DNA of 54,966 nucleotides from an uncultured Lachnospiraceae bacterium. Its GTDB lineage: Bacteria; Bacillota; Clostridia; Lachnospirales; Lachnospiraceae. The position numbers were made by a program, and so were the translations under genes. Location: positions 3,740 through 58,705 of the forward strand of contig CAJUHR010000030.1 in the NCBI GenBank assembly GCA_910586255.1, given 5' to 3'. Each line of letters opens with the position of its first letter. Position 1 is the stretch's first letter. Below are positions 23,887 through 33,341 of this stretch, piece after piece. The notes under the pieces are model-generated. The model was not told the origin of the DNA and made no database searches. It saw only the letters and a program-made list of their open reading frames with translations.

Positions 23887-26800
23887 ATGGCGGATTTTAA
23901 CTGGAATACGCGGATGGAGATTACAAAGAGACGGAAGGCGGATCTGGAGAAACGGATCCAGGGGCTTAGGGGAGATGTGAGGGAGCTGGCTTTTTTGCTA
24001 AAGGATGAGAAGTTTGCCGGAAGCGGTCAGCTCTCCCGGATTGCAAGGGAGTTTTATGAGGATAAGAAGAAAAGGCCGTCTAAGTGGTTTGGGGCTTTAA
24101 CAGATTTTCTGGACGGATTTGTGCCGGCGGCTTATCAGCCCTCTTTTTTGTATATCATCGATAAACTGAATCAGTTTCCCTTTTCCTGCGGATGGAATCG
24201 GAGAACCATGCGTACCGGCGGGTACGGGCCGTATGCATATCAGATGTTTTCCGTGCTGATGAGCTATGAGAAGCTGTTTTACTGCGGGGAACGGCTGGAG
24301 GATTATATTCTGCGGCGGATGGATGAGGAAAAGCTGGATTATGTGCGCAATGACTGGCATTTTAATCCGGGCTTTAGCTATCTGTACGCGGCGGAGATTG
24401 ACCGGGGAAACCAGGCGGTGATCGGGGCATTAAGGGATTTGATTTTGAGTGAGAGCAATACGGCTTATCTGGACAGGGAGATGATTCTTGGGATTATCCG
24501 TTCGGACAGTGAGGAGCTGCAGGATCTGTTGTGCAAGCTTCTCCTGGCGGCAAGGCTGCAGGAGGGAGTGCGGCAGGTGATCTGCGAGGCCATGGATGAG
24601 GGAACACCGGGGGCCTTTTTAAAGCTTTTGAAGGTGATTGAGGATCAGGATCTGCTGCGGTATTCTTCCGTGAAGCGGGCCGTGTCCACCTGGATCGGAA
24701 TCTTTGACGAAACAAGTGTGGACCGGGTCAATACGAAGCTTTTGGCGCTGATGGGACAGTGTCTGCGGGACCGTGAGTTTTGCAGAATGCAGCTGGATAC
24801 CAACGATTCGGTGGCTGTCAGCGTGGCCCTTTGGGCCATGGGATTTTATGAGGCGGAGGATGCCGTCTGCGCTATGGAGGAGCTGGTGGAGTATGGGACA
24901 AAGAATCAGAAGCTGACGGCCTCTTTTTATAACAATAATCTTCATGACGACAAAATCCGCATTCAGGTGGCCAAAAAGGTGCTTCTGGAGCAGTCGGAGG
25001 ATATGGAGCTGGTGGCAGCCTTTATGCCTGCATTTTTAAGTCCTCTTTCCAGATGGATTCAGGAAGCTATGGAGGGGAATCGCTATGTCTATTCCCGGGA
25101 GGCAAAGAGGCCGCAGGTTCTTCCCATTGATCAGTGCTTTGAGAGTCGGCAGGAGGCAGAGGCGCTCTATGAGCGTTTTCTGGAATTTTACAAATCCATG
25201 CCCAAAAAGGGACTTATCTATGACCCCTGTATTTTTCCGTGGTACCGGGTGGAGCTTGGCCCTTCGGGGGTGGTGAGCCAGCTGGCATTTCTGGCCTTTG
25301 AGCTGGAGGATACAGAGAAAATGACTTACATAGCCGGCCTTTTGGGGGAGGCGTCCGGAAGCTATGACAGAAGCCTGCTTTTGAATCTTTTACTGTACGA
25401 GCCAAAGAATGCAAGGCAGAGGGAGCTGGTGATCGGATATATGGGCAATGGGGACACGAGAACCTCGGCAAAGGCAGTCCAGATTGTAAAAAATATGACC
25501 CTTGAGGAGAAGGAATATCAGTTGGTGGAGGATATGCTGCGGTTTAAGCGGAGCAGTCTGCGGGGAACGCTGATCGGACTTCTCATGGAGCAGCAGGATG
25601 AAGCCATGAAAGGCTGCATAAAGCGTCTTGTGACAGATAAGAAGGAGGAAAAGCGCAGCGCCGGACTGGACATGCTTCTGCGGCTATCTAGGGACGAGAA
25701 GCGACAAAAGCTTTACGGCAGCGTCAGGAGCATGGCAGCCCTGGTGGACAATCCCACGGACAAGGAGAAGCTTTTGATTCAGGAGGTGCTGGGGGAAGAG
25801 AAGGACAGGGCAGAGGAGAAGGAAGGCTATGGAATCTATGACCCGTCTGCCCCGGAGGAGCTTTTGAAGGATTTAAGGGAGGAGGAATATACTCCTGACA
25901 CACGGTTAAAGGCGTGTATGCCTATACCCTGGGAGGCGGCGGCCGCAAAGCTTAAAAAGCTGGATCAGCTAATTAAGCAGTATAAGGATTACGAGTATTT
26001 GTCCCACAACGGGGAGAACACTCTTCTGGGCAATCAATATATAATGGTAAAGGAAGCCGGGGAGATCTGGAATATCCCCTTTGAGGACCGGTTTGTCCTG
26101 AAAAATTATCCTCTGCCGGAGGTCTTTGAGAAATTTTACAGGGAGGAGATCAGGGATTACCAGATCCTTGTGGAGCTGCAGGCTTTGCTTACTCCCAGAG
26201 GAAACGGGTCCTATGAGGCCGCCCGGATGTTTTATCAGCAGGTCTTTGGCTGTATGCCCTTAAAAGCGGATCCTGTGAGTCTGGAATACCGGGACCAGGT
26301 GAGCAAGGTGTGCCAGGTATACCAGTATCAGTTTTTGGACAAAAGGGCATTGATGAACACGGGAATCCAGGTGGTTTCTGCCATGACAGGGATCATCAGC
26401 CGGGAAAACAAGGTGATACGCTGGCCCTATACCGGCTGGAACGGGCGTGTCAGTGAGTCTGCGGCCTGGATCAGCACTATGCCGCTGTTTTCCCGGTATT
26501 TTGACGGGCTTAAGTATCAGGAGACAGAGGAGGATTTTGCCCGGGTCTTTCAGGCTGCGTGGAGATTTGAGGTAAAGTGCCAGGAGGACAGAAAAAGGCG
26601 GCGGTTTATGCCCTCCGGCAACAGTCTTGCCAGGGCAAATTCCATGACGCCCATTGTGCCCTGGTGGTTTTTAAAGGCATACCATATGGGACTGGTGTCC
26701 GGGGACATTCTCTATAAGGCGGTCATGGAGTATTTTGCCAGAGAGGATTGCCTGAGAGTACTGTGTGAGGTCCGAAAAGGGGAGGCGGTGAAATCCCAGA

Positions 26801-29034
26801 ACCGGCAGATCCTGGATGCGTTTTTCGGTTGGGAGACGACCAATCAGATTTACCGGGAGGGAGAAAGCTTTTTCGGGGAGGATACCTGGCAGGGAAAGCT
26901 TCTTCGGGAAATGTATGAGCGGATTGTGCCGGTTTTGGTGGATACGGAGCTGCGCAGAGGGGAGGCGGAGACGGAGTTTTCCTGGGATGTGCGGGGTATA
27001 AGCTACATCCGTGGAATCTCTTATCTGGTTCGGATTCTCATGGCTCTGGGAAAGGATACCCTGGGACGGGAGGCTTACTATTCCTGGTATTACGGCAGCA
27101 ATGACCGGTCAAAGAAAGCGGTGCTCAGCGGATTTTTAAAGGACTCCTATCCGGCAGAGGGAGAGAGGGGAGAGGATCTGAAAAAGGCTCTTAAGGGCAC
27201 CCGTATCAAGGAGACAAGACTGGTGGAGGTGGCCATGTACGCGCCTCAGTGGATTGATGTGATTCAGGAATACCTGGGATGGGCAGGGCTTAAGAGCGGC
27301 TGTTATTATTTTATGGCCCACATGAATGAGCGGTTTGACGACCAGAAAACAGCCATCATCGCAAAATACACACCGTTGACTTCTGAGGAGCTGCGGGACG
27401 GTGCCTTTGATGTGACCTGGTTTGAGGAGGCCTACGGGCTTTTGGGAGAGAAAAATTTCGGGATGCTGTACAACGCCGCCAAATATATCTCTGACGGACA
27501 AAAACATTCCCGGGCAAGAAAGTACGCGGACGCAGCCGCCGGCAAGGTCACTACCGAGGCCTTGCGGCTGGAGATTGAGGAGAAGCGGAACAAGGACCTT
27601 CTGATGAGCTACGGTCTGGTGCCTTTTAGAGAGGACAGGGAACAGGATATGCTGGAGCGCTACCAGTTTATCCAGAGATATCTTAAGGAGAGCCGGCAGT
27701 TCGGGGCTCAGAGGCGGGCCAGTGAGGCCAAGGCAGTCCAGCTGGCTTTGGTGAATTTGAGCGTCCGGGCAGGTTACGGGGATGTGACCCGTTTGACTTT
27801 GAATATGGAGTCCCGCCTGGCAGAGTCTTTTGGATCTATGATGGAGTGGACAAAGGTGGAGGATGTGGAGATCTGCCTTTCGGTGGAGGAGGACGGAAAG
27901 AGCGTTATTCTGTGCAGAAAGGATGGAAAAATGCTCAAATCGGTTCCGTCCCGTCTGGGCAAAAAGCCCTATGTTCTGGAGGTGAAGGAGGCCCACAAGA
28001 GGCTTAAGGATCAGTATTCCAGAACCAGGGCCATGATGGAGGAGGCAATGGAGAGCAAAACCGGCTTTCAGGTGTCCGAGGTCATAAAGCTATTAAAAAA
28101 TCCGGTGGTGCGCCCGATTCTGGCTCCCCTTGTGTATGTGCAGGGAGAGGCCATGGGCTTTTTGGACCAGGAGGAGAACAGGCTGAGCCTTAGGGCCTGG
28201 GACGGCGGAAAGGCTTTGCTTGCAGAGGAGGGAGAGATGCGGATTGCCCATCCCTTAGATATGTACCGGGCCGGGGTGTGGCATCTGTATCAAAAGGCCT
28301 TGTTTGACGGCGGGATACGCCAGCCCTTTAAGCAGGTATTTAGGGAGCTGTATGTGAAGCTTCCGGAGGAGCTTGGTCAAAAGTATTCCCGGATGTTTGC
28401 GGGCAATCAGATTCAGCCGAAAAAGACCATTGGCTGCCTGCGGGGACGGCGCTGGGTGGCAGATTATGAGGAGGGGCTGCAGAAGATTTACTATAAAGAA
28501 AATATTATTGCGCGGATTTATGCCATTGCAGACTGGTTTTCTCCCAGTGAGACGGAAGCGCCTACACTGGAATGGGTGGAATTTTCTGACAGAAAGACCT
28601 TCCAGGCCCTGACAATCGAAAAGGTGCCGGATTTGATCTACAGCGAGGTTATGCGGGATGTGGATCTGGCGGTGAGTGTGGCTCATGCCGGAGGAGTGGA
28701 TCCGGAGACCAGCCATTCCACCATAGAGATGCGCCGGGCCATTGTGGAGTTTAATCTGCCGCTGTTTGGGATCAAAAATGTGGAGCTGACCGGGAGCCAT
28801 GCTCTGATAAAGGGGAGCCGGGCCGTGTACAATGTCCATTTGGGCAGCGGCGTGGTTCACCAGGAGGGCGGCGCCATGATTAACATTTTGCCGGTTCACA
28901 GCCAGAAGCGGGGCAGGCTGTTTTTGCCCTTTGTGGATGAGGATCCCAAGACAGCGGAGATCATGTCCAAGATTGTTCTGCTCTCGGAGGACAAAAAGAT
29001 CAAGGATCCGTTTATTTTGGACCAGATTCGGTAG
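23887..29034 (+). CDS. Giant DUF4132-family protein (1715 aa)
   Basis: A very large cytoplasmic protein of unknown biochemical function. The C-terminal ~250 residues (from about TLEWVEFSDRKTFQALT) carry the DUF4132/MolR-type region, including SEVMRDVDLAVSVAHAGGVD and RRAIVEFNLPLFGI. The middle contains long helical stretches resembling HEAT-like repeats (about 150-650). No signal peptide, membrane helix, P-loop or nuclease motif is evident. E. coli YehI belongs to the same family and lies near MoxR/VWA-type genes; here the only partner is the 147-aa protein. The gene is intact and has the GC content of its neighbours, so it is not a recent acquisition. Confidence 0.8.
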   Translation: MADFNWNTRMEITKRRKADLEKRIQGLRGDVRELAFLLKDEKFAGSGQLSRIAREFYEDKKKRPSKWFGALTDFLDGFVPAAYQPSFLYIIDKLNQFPFSCGWNRRTMRTGGYGPYAYQMFSVLMSYEKLFYCGERLEDYILRRMDEEKLDYVRNDWHFNPGFSYLYAAEIDRGNQAVIGALRDLILSESNTAYLDREMILGIIRSDSEELQDLLCKLLLAARLQEGVRQVICEAMDEGTPGAFLKLLKVIEDQDLLRYSSVKRAVSTWIGIFDETSVDRVNTKLLALMGQCLRDREFCRMQLDTNDSVAVSVALWAMGFYEAEDAVCAMEELVEYGTKNQKLTASFYNNNLHDDKIRIQVAKKVLLEQSEDMELVAAFMPAFLSPLSRWIQEAMEGNRYVYSREAKRPQVLPIDQCFESRQEAEALYERFLEFYKSMPKKGLIYDPCIFPWYRVELGPSGVVSQLAFLAFELEDTEKMTYIAGLLGEASGSYDRSLLLNLLLYEPKNARQRELVIGYMGNGDTRTSAKAVQIVKNMTLEEKEYQLVEDMLRFKRSSLRGTLIGLLMEQQDEAMKGCIKRLVTDKKEEKRSAGLDMLLRLSRDEKRQKLYGSVRSMAALVDNPTDKEKLLIQEVLGEEKDRAEEKEGYGIYDPSAPEELLKDLREEEYTPDTRLKACMPIPWEAAAAKLKKLDQLIKQYKDYEYLSHNGENTLLGNQYIMVKEAGEIWNIPFEDRFVLKNYPLPEVFEKFYREEIRDYQILVELQALLTPRGNGSYEAARMFYQQVFGCMPLKADPVSLEYRDQVSKVCQVYQYQFLDKRALMNTGIQVVSAMTGIISRENKVIRWPYTGWNGRVSESAAWISTMPLFSRYFDGLKYQETEEDFARVFQAAWRFEVKCQEDRKRRRFMPSGNSLARANSMTPIVPWWFLKAYHMGLVSGDILYKAVMEYFAREDCLRVLCEVRKGEAVKSQNRQILDAFFGWETTNQIYREGESFFGEDTWQGKLLREMYERIVPVLVDTELRRGEAETEFSWDVRGISYIRGISYLVRILMALGKDTLGREAYYSWYYGSNDRSKKAVLSGFLKDSYPAEGERGEDLKKALKGTRIKETRLVEVAMYAPQWIDVIQEYLGWAGLKSGCYYFMAHMNERFDDQKTAIIAKYTPLTSEELRDGAFDVTWFEEAYGLLGEKNFGMLYNAAKYISDGQKHSRARKYADAAAGKVTTEALRLEIEEKRNKDLLMSYGLVPFREDREQDMLERYQFIQRYLKESRQFGAQRRASEAKAVQLALVNLSVRAGYGDVTRLTLNMESRLAESFGSMMEWTKVEDVEICLSVEEDGKSVILCRKDGKMLKSVPSRLGKKPYVLEVKEAHKRLKDQYSRTRAMMEEAMESKTGFQVSEVIKLLKNPVVRPILAPLVYVQGEAMGFLDQEENRLSLRAWDGGKALLAEEGEMRIAHPLDMYRAGVWHLYQKALFDGGIRQPFKQVFRELYVKLPEELGQKYSRMFAGNQIQPKKTIGCLRGRRWVADYEEGLQKIYYKENIIARIYAIADWFSPSETEAPTLEWVEFSDRKTFQALTIEKVPDLIYSEVMRDVDLAVSVAHAGGVDPETSHSTIEMRRAIVEFNLPLFGIKNVELTGSHALIKGSRAVYNVHLGSGVVHQEGGAMINILPVHSQKRGRLFLPFVDEDPKTAEIMSKIVLLSEDKKIKDPFILDQIR

Positions 29035-29125
29035 AAGGGGATGGACAGGAGGAACAGCTACTGCATAATAAGCCAAGGCTAATTGATATGATAAAATGAA
29101 AAAATATTTCGAGATTTTCCAGACA

Positions 29126-29245
29126 ACCGAATTCGGTATAACTCAGGTTATAGGAACATTTCTATAACGTCCGCAAGTAATGGAAAGCGATATTCTTTTA
29201 GCTCCAACACTCCGTGTTGACTGGTCTAAAAGCATATCGCTTTCC
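29126..29245. repeat. Palindrome-rich stretch after the DUF4132 gene
   Basis: Contains ACCGAATTCGGT (29126-29137, perfect 12-bp palindrome), GTTATAG...CTATAAC near 29148-29169, and a strong cruciform with 20-nt arms 29182-29201 and 29226-29245 (one mismatch) enclosing CAACAC-TCC-GTGTTG. No T tract follows. It marks the left edge of the AT-rich island and could be a mobile-element end. Confidence 0.7.
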
Positions 29246-29286
29246 TCGCTTGTTGGGGAGTTCCCTTACCCCCCCCGGCGATTCGG

Positions 29287-29457
29287 TCATTGGCTTTCCG
29301 AAGGGGAATAAAGCTTCCGGGTTTTGCTGTAATCAATGGGCTCCTCCAGCACAGCGGCAATGCTACGCCCTTTGCTGGCATGGCGGAGTTTTACTTTTGA
29401 GATTCTTTCAACACTGTTGAGAGTTTTGGCTTTCATCTGCCGCTTCATATAATTCAT
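29287..29457 (-). pseudogene. Gene remnants on the minus strand at the left edge of the restriction island
   Basis: One minus-strand frame reads a coherent 56-aa peptide, MNYMKRQMKAKTLNSVERIS then KVKLRHASKGRSIAAVLEEP and IDYSKTRKLYSPSE. An overlapping frame just upstream (to about 29530) reads FSASQREISEYRTKLINKE then ILRKKLDELYEAADESQ, a coiled-coil-like gene end. Composition and context suggest small accessory genes of a mobilizable element, broken. I cannot name the family. Confidence 0.45.
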
Positions 29458-29619
29458 CCAGCTTTTTCCGCAAGATTTCTTTGTTAATTAGCTTTGTACG
29501 GTACTCGGAAATTTCCCGCTGTGAAGCGGAGAAAGCACAGAAACAGGCGGCAAGGAGAAAGCGCAATCGGGAAGCCCGCTGACAGAATACAAAACGCTAT
29601 AAGGAGTTAAAATATTTTC

Positions 29620-29648
29620 TTGATAATAAGCCTGAATTATGGTAATAT
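29620..29648 (+). promoter_or_regulatory. Distal promoter of the HTH/R-M operon
   Basis: TTGATA (29620-29625), 17-bp spacer, TAATAT (29643-29648). It lies upstream of the 21-bp tandem repeats, so bound regulator could block its transcript. Confidence 0.65.
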
Positions 29649-29676
29649 GAAAATATAAAGAACGTATGTTTGCGTA

Positions 29677-29718
29677 AAAATACAAGAAAATGAACATAAA
29701 ATACAAGAATATGAATGT
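29677..29718. repeat. Tandem 21-bp repeats, candidate operator of the HTH regulator
   Basis: Copies at 29677-29697 and 29698-29718 (AAAATACAAGAAAATGAACAT and its near-match) agree at 17 of 21 positions and abut exactly. They lie between two promoters and end 5 bp before the proximal -35 box. Two helical turns per copy would put bound dimers on one DNA face, as in controller-protein operators. Confidence 0.6.
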
Positions 29719-29723
29719 TGGCG

Positions 29724-29752
29724 TTGATAAAGAGAACAAAAAAATATATAAT
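29724..29752 (+). promoter_or_regulatory. Proximal promoter of the HTH/R-M operon
   Basis: TTGATA (29724-29729), 17-bp spacer, perfect TATAAT (29747-29752). Start near 29759 leaves a ~22-nt leader containing GAGGAGGTG before the regulator's TTG start. Confidence 0.85.
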
Positions 29753-29781
29753 AATAGAAAGATTTGAGGAGGTGTAGGCGC

Positions 29782-29994
29782 TTGTTTTGTTATGATAAAT
29801 TGTGGAAACTTTTGGTAGATAAACATATGAATAAAGTGGAACTTAGGGATGCAGCAAGGATTACACCGGCAACCTTAGCTAAAATGGGAAAAAATCAAAA
29901 TGTAAGCATGGAAGTGATTGGAAGAATTTGTGACACCTTACAATGCAATGTAGGTGACATATTAGATTATGTTGGTAGAGGGCGGGAGGAATAA
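29782..29994 (+). CDS. Small Cro/CI-type HTH regulator (YozG-like)
   Basis: A 70-aa DNA-binding protein that is almost entirely a helix-turn-helix domain: ELRDAARITPATLAKMGKNQ (HTH), then VSMEVIGRICDTLQCNVGDI typical of this group. TTG 29782 is chosen because GGAGG lies about 9 bases upstream; the frame is open from 29764. Its TAA stop is 2 bases before the ATG of the methylase gene. By position it may time expression of the restriction-modification protein, like a controller protein. AT-rich like its partner. Confidence 0.85.
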   Translation: MFCYDKLWKLLVDKHMNKVELRDAARITPATLAKMGKNQNVSMEVIGRICDTLQCNVGDILDYVGRGREE

Positions 29995-29996
29995 TA

Positions 29997-32588
29997 ATGG
30001 CAGAAAATAAATTTTATGATTATGCAACTGGTAAAGAAGTAAAAAGTAATCCAGAAGAGACTTATAGACAATTGTTTGAACATATTCTAATAGATGACCT
30101 GGGTTATCCAAAGTCACATATTGATATCGAAGTTGTTTTACAAAGGGGGTCAAAACGTAATGCTGAGGAAGTAGATATTGTAGTATATAATTGTGATGTA
30201 CATAAGCAAGAAAATGCCTATATTATTATTGAGATTGAGACACCAAAGAAGAAATATGATTTACAGGCGTTTTCTTATGTTACAGCAACAACTGCGCCAT
30301 ATTGTGTATGGTTTGCTGGATATGATAAAAATAGTGAAGGACCTTTTTATCATTATAGAGATTTGGCTACTGCTCCAACAAGTTTTATGATTATTCCTAC
30401 TTTACCTCGTTATGGTGAAACACAGGATACTATTGGAAAATATAAGAAACAAGATTTAAAACCTGCAAAAGCTTTAAAACTGCTATTTAGTCGTATGTAT
30501 TATAAGTTATACGGAAATGGACCAATAAAGAGAGAAGAAAATATAGCAATTGAAGTAATTAAAATGCTATTTTGCAAAATTATGGATGAAATTAGCCCTG
30601 ACGATTTATGCGAATTTAGAGCTACACCAATAGAACTTACTTTAGATGAAGGAAAACGAGCTATTAAAAAAAGAATAGAGGGGCTATATGAAAAATTACT
30701 GAAGGATCCTGATTTTGGGAGTATGTTTAAAGGCGAACAACTTGAATATGATGCTGAATGGATTTCTTATATTGTTAGTGAATTGCAAGGTATTGCACTT
30801 ATGCATGAAGAAACTAACACAGATGCTTTGGGAGATGCATATGAAATTTTATTGCCATCAACACTGAAAGGCGAAAGCGGGCAATTTTTTACTCCTCGTG
30901 AAATTGTCAGATTTGCAATGGATGTGATAAATCCGTCATATAAAAATAATGAGTTAATCATAGATACAGCGTGCGGTTCAGGGGGGTTTTTGTCAATTGC
31001 GATTGAAAAACTCAGAAAGCAAATAGAAGAGTTATATAAAAACAGAGGTTTTTCAAAGGATAAATTAAATTCTATGTTAAAGGACTATGCAAATAAATAT
31101 ATCTATGGGTGTGATATTGATCCATTGTTATATCGAATTTCAAAATCCTACATGGCAATAGTTGGAGACGGAAAAAGCAATATTTACAATTTCGATTCAC
31201 TTGAACCGTATGAATGTTTAGACAATAATTTTAAGAGACGTATAAAACCGGGGACAGTAGATGTGATTACAACGAATCCTCCATTTGGTACAAAAATTGA
31301 TGACACGAGAGATTATGTGTTGGAGAAATATGAATTAGGACATAAATTGATTAATGGAATCCCAACTAAGACATTATTAGATGGACAAGACCCGGATAAA
31401 TTGTTTGTAGAAAGAGATATTTTGTATCTTAGAGATGCTACAAATACAGAAGATGGAGGAAGAATGGTAATTGTTCTTCCGAAACAGAATTTATCGGGTG
31501 CACAGGAGGAAAGTGTTGAATTTAGAAAGTGGTTATTGAAAAAAGTACAGATTACAGCCATTGTGGATTTGCCAAGAGAAGCATTTCAACCGCACACAGG
31601 AACGAAAACTTCTTTGGTATTTCTAAAAAAAGTTAAAAATATTCCGGAAAACTATTCGATTTTTATGGCTGTATCTGAAGCAGTAGGGCATGATAGAAGG
31701 GGGAATCCGTTATATAAAAAAGATGCATCGGGAATGAATTTATTAGATGATAATGGAAAAGAAGTTATTTGGAATGATTTACCTCAAATATATGAGCAAT
31801 GGAAGAACTATTTATTGTTTGGAACGGTAAAAGAACAGGTTAAAGAAGATTCAGAAGAACACAGTCCGAGTTGCTTTGTAGTTAATTCTAAACAAATATT
31901 AGAAGATGCATCAAGAAGGATTGATGCTTGGTATTGGGATCCTAATAAAAATAATCTTGCAAAAGATTTGGAAGAATCTGTCGGAGAAGATGTAAAAGAA
32001 ATTGTTAGGTTGGGAGATTTGGTTGTTGAACACGGCATTTTCTATCCCGGGCGCCATAAAAGAAATTATGTAGAAGCTAGTGAGGAAAGTGTTCCGTTTT
32101 ATTCAGGAACTCAAATACTTCAAGTGCGGCCATTTGATTTAAAATACACACCTAAAGATTATAAACCGGCAGCAAAGCACTTTGTTGATAAGGATTGGAT
32201 TTTAATTACACGTTCTGGTTCTACAGGAAGGGTTATTATGGTTACAGATAGTATGGCAGGAACAATGGTTTCTGAACATGTTATCAGGGTTATTTGTGAC
32301 AAATCAATAATTGATCCATATTATGTTTATGCATATCTTTCTACTAACAAGATTGGAAAGATTTTGTTAGAGAAAGGAATATATGCATCGGTGGTGGATC
32401 ATATAACGCCTGACTTCGTTGCGACTATTCCGATTCCAAGATTAAAACCTGAAAAAGAAAAAGAAATTGCTGACAAAGTACGTGCAGCGGAAATGAAAAG
32501 GGATGAGGCTAATAAAGTATTTTTGAATGAACAGAATCAGATAGAAGGCATTATGTTTGGAAATATCAAAAATAGCTTTAGAGCGTAG
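29997..32588 (+). CDS. Single-chain type I-like restriction-modification protein (nuclease N-terminus, N6-adenine methylase, specificity domain)
   Basis: An 863-aa fusion. Residues about 18-130 resemble the HsdR N-terminal nuclease domain, with Asp60 (EEVDIVVYN) and Glu79-x-Glu81 (IIEIETPKK) where D...ExK is usual. Residues about 270-620 form an HsdM-type N6-adenine methylase: SAM motif DTACGSGGF (near 322) and catalytic NPPF at 427-430. Residues about 650-863 resemble one HsdS target-recognition half (PFYSGTQILQV; VSEHVIRVICD). No helicase/translocase domain exists, so it should cut near its site, like type IIG enzymes, rather than translocate. Strongly AT-rich against GC-rich flanks, hence acquired. 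Coupled to the HTH gene. Confidence 0.85.
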   Translation: MAENKFYDYATGKEVKSNPEETYRQLFEHILIDDLGYPKSHIDIEVVLQRGSKRNAEEVDIVVYNCDVHKQENAYIIIEIETPKKKYDLQAFSYVTATTAPYCVWFAGYDKNSEGPFYHYRDLATAPTSFMIIPTLPRYGETQDTIGKYKKQDLKPAKALKLLFSRMYYKLYGNGPIKREENIAIEVIKMLFCKIMDEISPDDLCEFRATPIELTLDEGKRAIKKRIEGLYEKLLKDPDFGSMFKGEQLEYDAEWISYIVSELQGIALMHEETNTDALGDAYEILLPSTLKGESGQFFTPREIVRFAMDVINPSYKNNELIIDTACGSGGFLSIAIEKLRKQIEELYKNRGFSKDKLNSMLKDYANKYIYGCDIDPLLYRISKSYMAIVGDGKSNIYNFDSLEPYECLDNNFKRRIKPGTVDVITTNPPFGTKIDDTRDYVLEKYELGHKLINGIPTKTLLDGQDPDKLFVERDILYLRDATNTEDGGRMVIVLPKQNLSGAQEESVEFRKWLLKKVQITAIVDLPREAFQPHTGTKTSLVFLKKVKNIPENYSIFMAVSEAVGHDRRGNPLYKKDASGMNLLDDNGKEVIWNDLPQIYEQWKNYLLFGTVKEQVKEDSEEHSPSCFVVNSKQILEDASRRIDAWYWDPNKNNLAKDLEESVGEDVKEIVRLGDLVVEHGIFYPGRHKRNYVEASEESVPFYSGTQILQVRPFDLKYTPKDYKPAAKHFVDKDWILITRSGSTGRVIMVTDSMAGTMVSEHVIRVICDKSIIDPYYVYAYLSTNKIGKILLEKGIYASVVDHITPDFVATIPIPRLKPEKEKEIADKVRAAEMKRDEANKVFLNEQNQIEGIMFGNIKNSFRA

Positions 32589-32726
32589 AATCAGGTGGCA
32601 ACATTTTAGCAACAGAAAATCAGTAAGCCATTATAAATGATGTAAAAAATGGCGTATATTTGCACAAAACTGAAATAAATACAGTTAATAACGACAAAGA
32701 ACACGCCGAGCTCGAATAAACAGAAG

Positions 32727-32770
32727 AATCCCGGGAAGCCGCATGGTTGATGGCTTTCCGGGATTTGATT
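32727..32770. terminator. Strong terminator hairpin after the R-M gene
   Basis: AATCCCGGGAAGCC (32727-32740) pairs with GGCTTTCCGGGATT (32752-32765) over 14 bp with one G-T pair, followed by TGATTTTGGG. It lies about 140 bases beyond the stop codon. Confidence 0.75.
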
Positions 32771-33341
32771 TTGGGCTTTGAGTACACTTTTCAATCAGTG
32801 ACTACAAGTCAAAGGTTGGTATACATAGTTTTAGAACAAATATTTTGCGAAAGTCAGCTTAGTCATATCTCGTAATTTTAAATTGGGTTTGTGAAAAAAT
32901 ATCATTTCGAGATAATAATAAATCATATCCATAATCATATCCGGGAAGGAAATAAATTATCTTGAGTTAATAATTGCCCATTTCCTAATCATGCATCAGC
33001 TCTGTTAATTCTAATTTTTAAGATTCCAATCACATTATTGGATTCTCTTCCTTTATTGCGTAAAACCAGTGCACGAGTACCCTGTGAACAGTAATAACTG
33101 CTTTGCTGACATACAATAATGTCACGAAGCCTTTACTTCAATAATGCCGCCATACACTTGCTTTGATAAACACGGTATCAGCATCTACCAAATAAGAATT
33201 GATATTTTCTATTACCTGAAATCTGCCCTTGATGAAGCAAAGAAGGCGTTTTGTTCTTCAATCATTGGAGAGAAATGTATGTTTCAATCAGAAGGTTTCC
33301 AGAACCATGGGCTGTATCAAGATTTAATAGTTATATATAAT
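32771..33341. other. AT-rich intergenic region with a partial MITE end and a weak ORF
   Basis: TACCCTGTGAACAGTAA (33078-33094) resembles the right end of the MITE-like element beside ribH, but no opposite end is evident. A 70-aa ORF (33144-33356, starting MPPYTCFDKHGISIYQIRID) has no clear ribosome site and no recognisable domain; it is probably a fragment or chance ORF. Otherwise nothing coding is seen. Confidence 0.4.

Noticed and set aside
27136..27996. Long minus-strand ORF (286 aa) inside the DUF4132 gene
   Set aside because: It is an antisense shadow of a clear plus-strand gene: Leu/His/Pro-rich with no ribosome site or motif. Similar minus-strand ORFs over ribD, ribBA, rnr, ilvE and the SDR were rejected for the same reason.
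29266..29280. Run of eight C residues as a phase-variable tract
   Set aside because: It lies outside any intact gene, beyond the stop of the minus-strand remnant, so there is no frame for it to switch.
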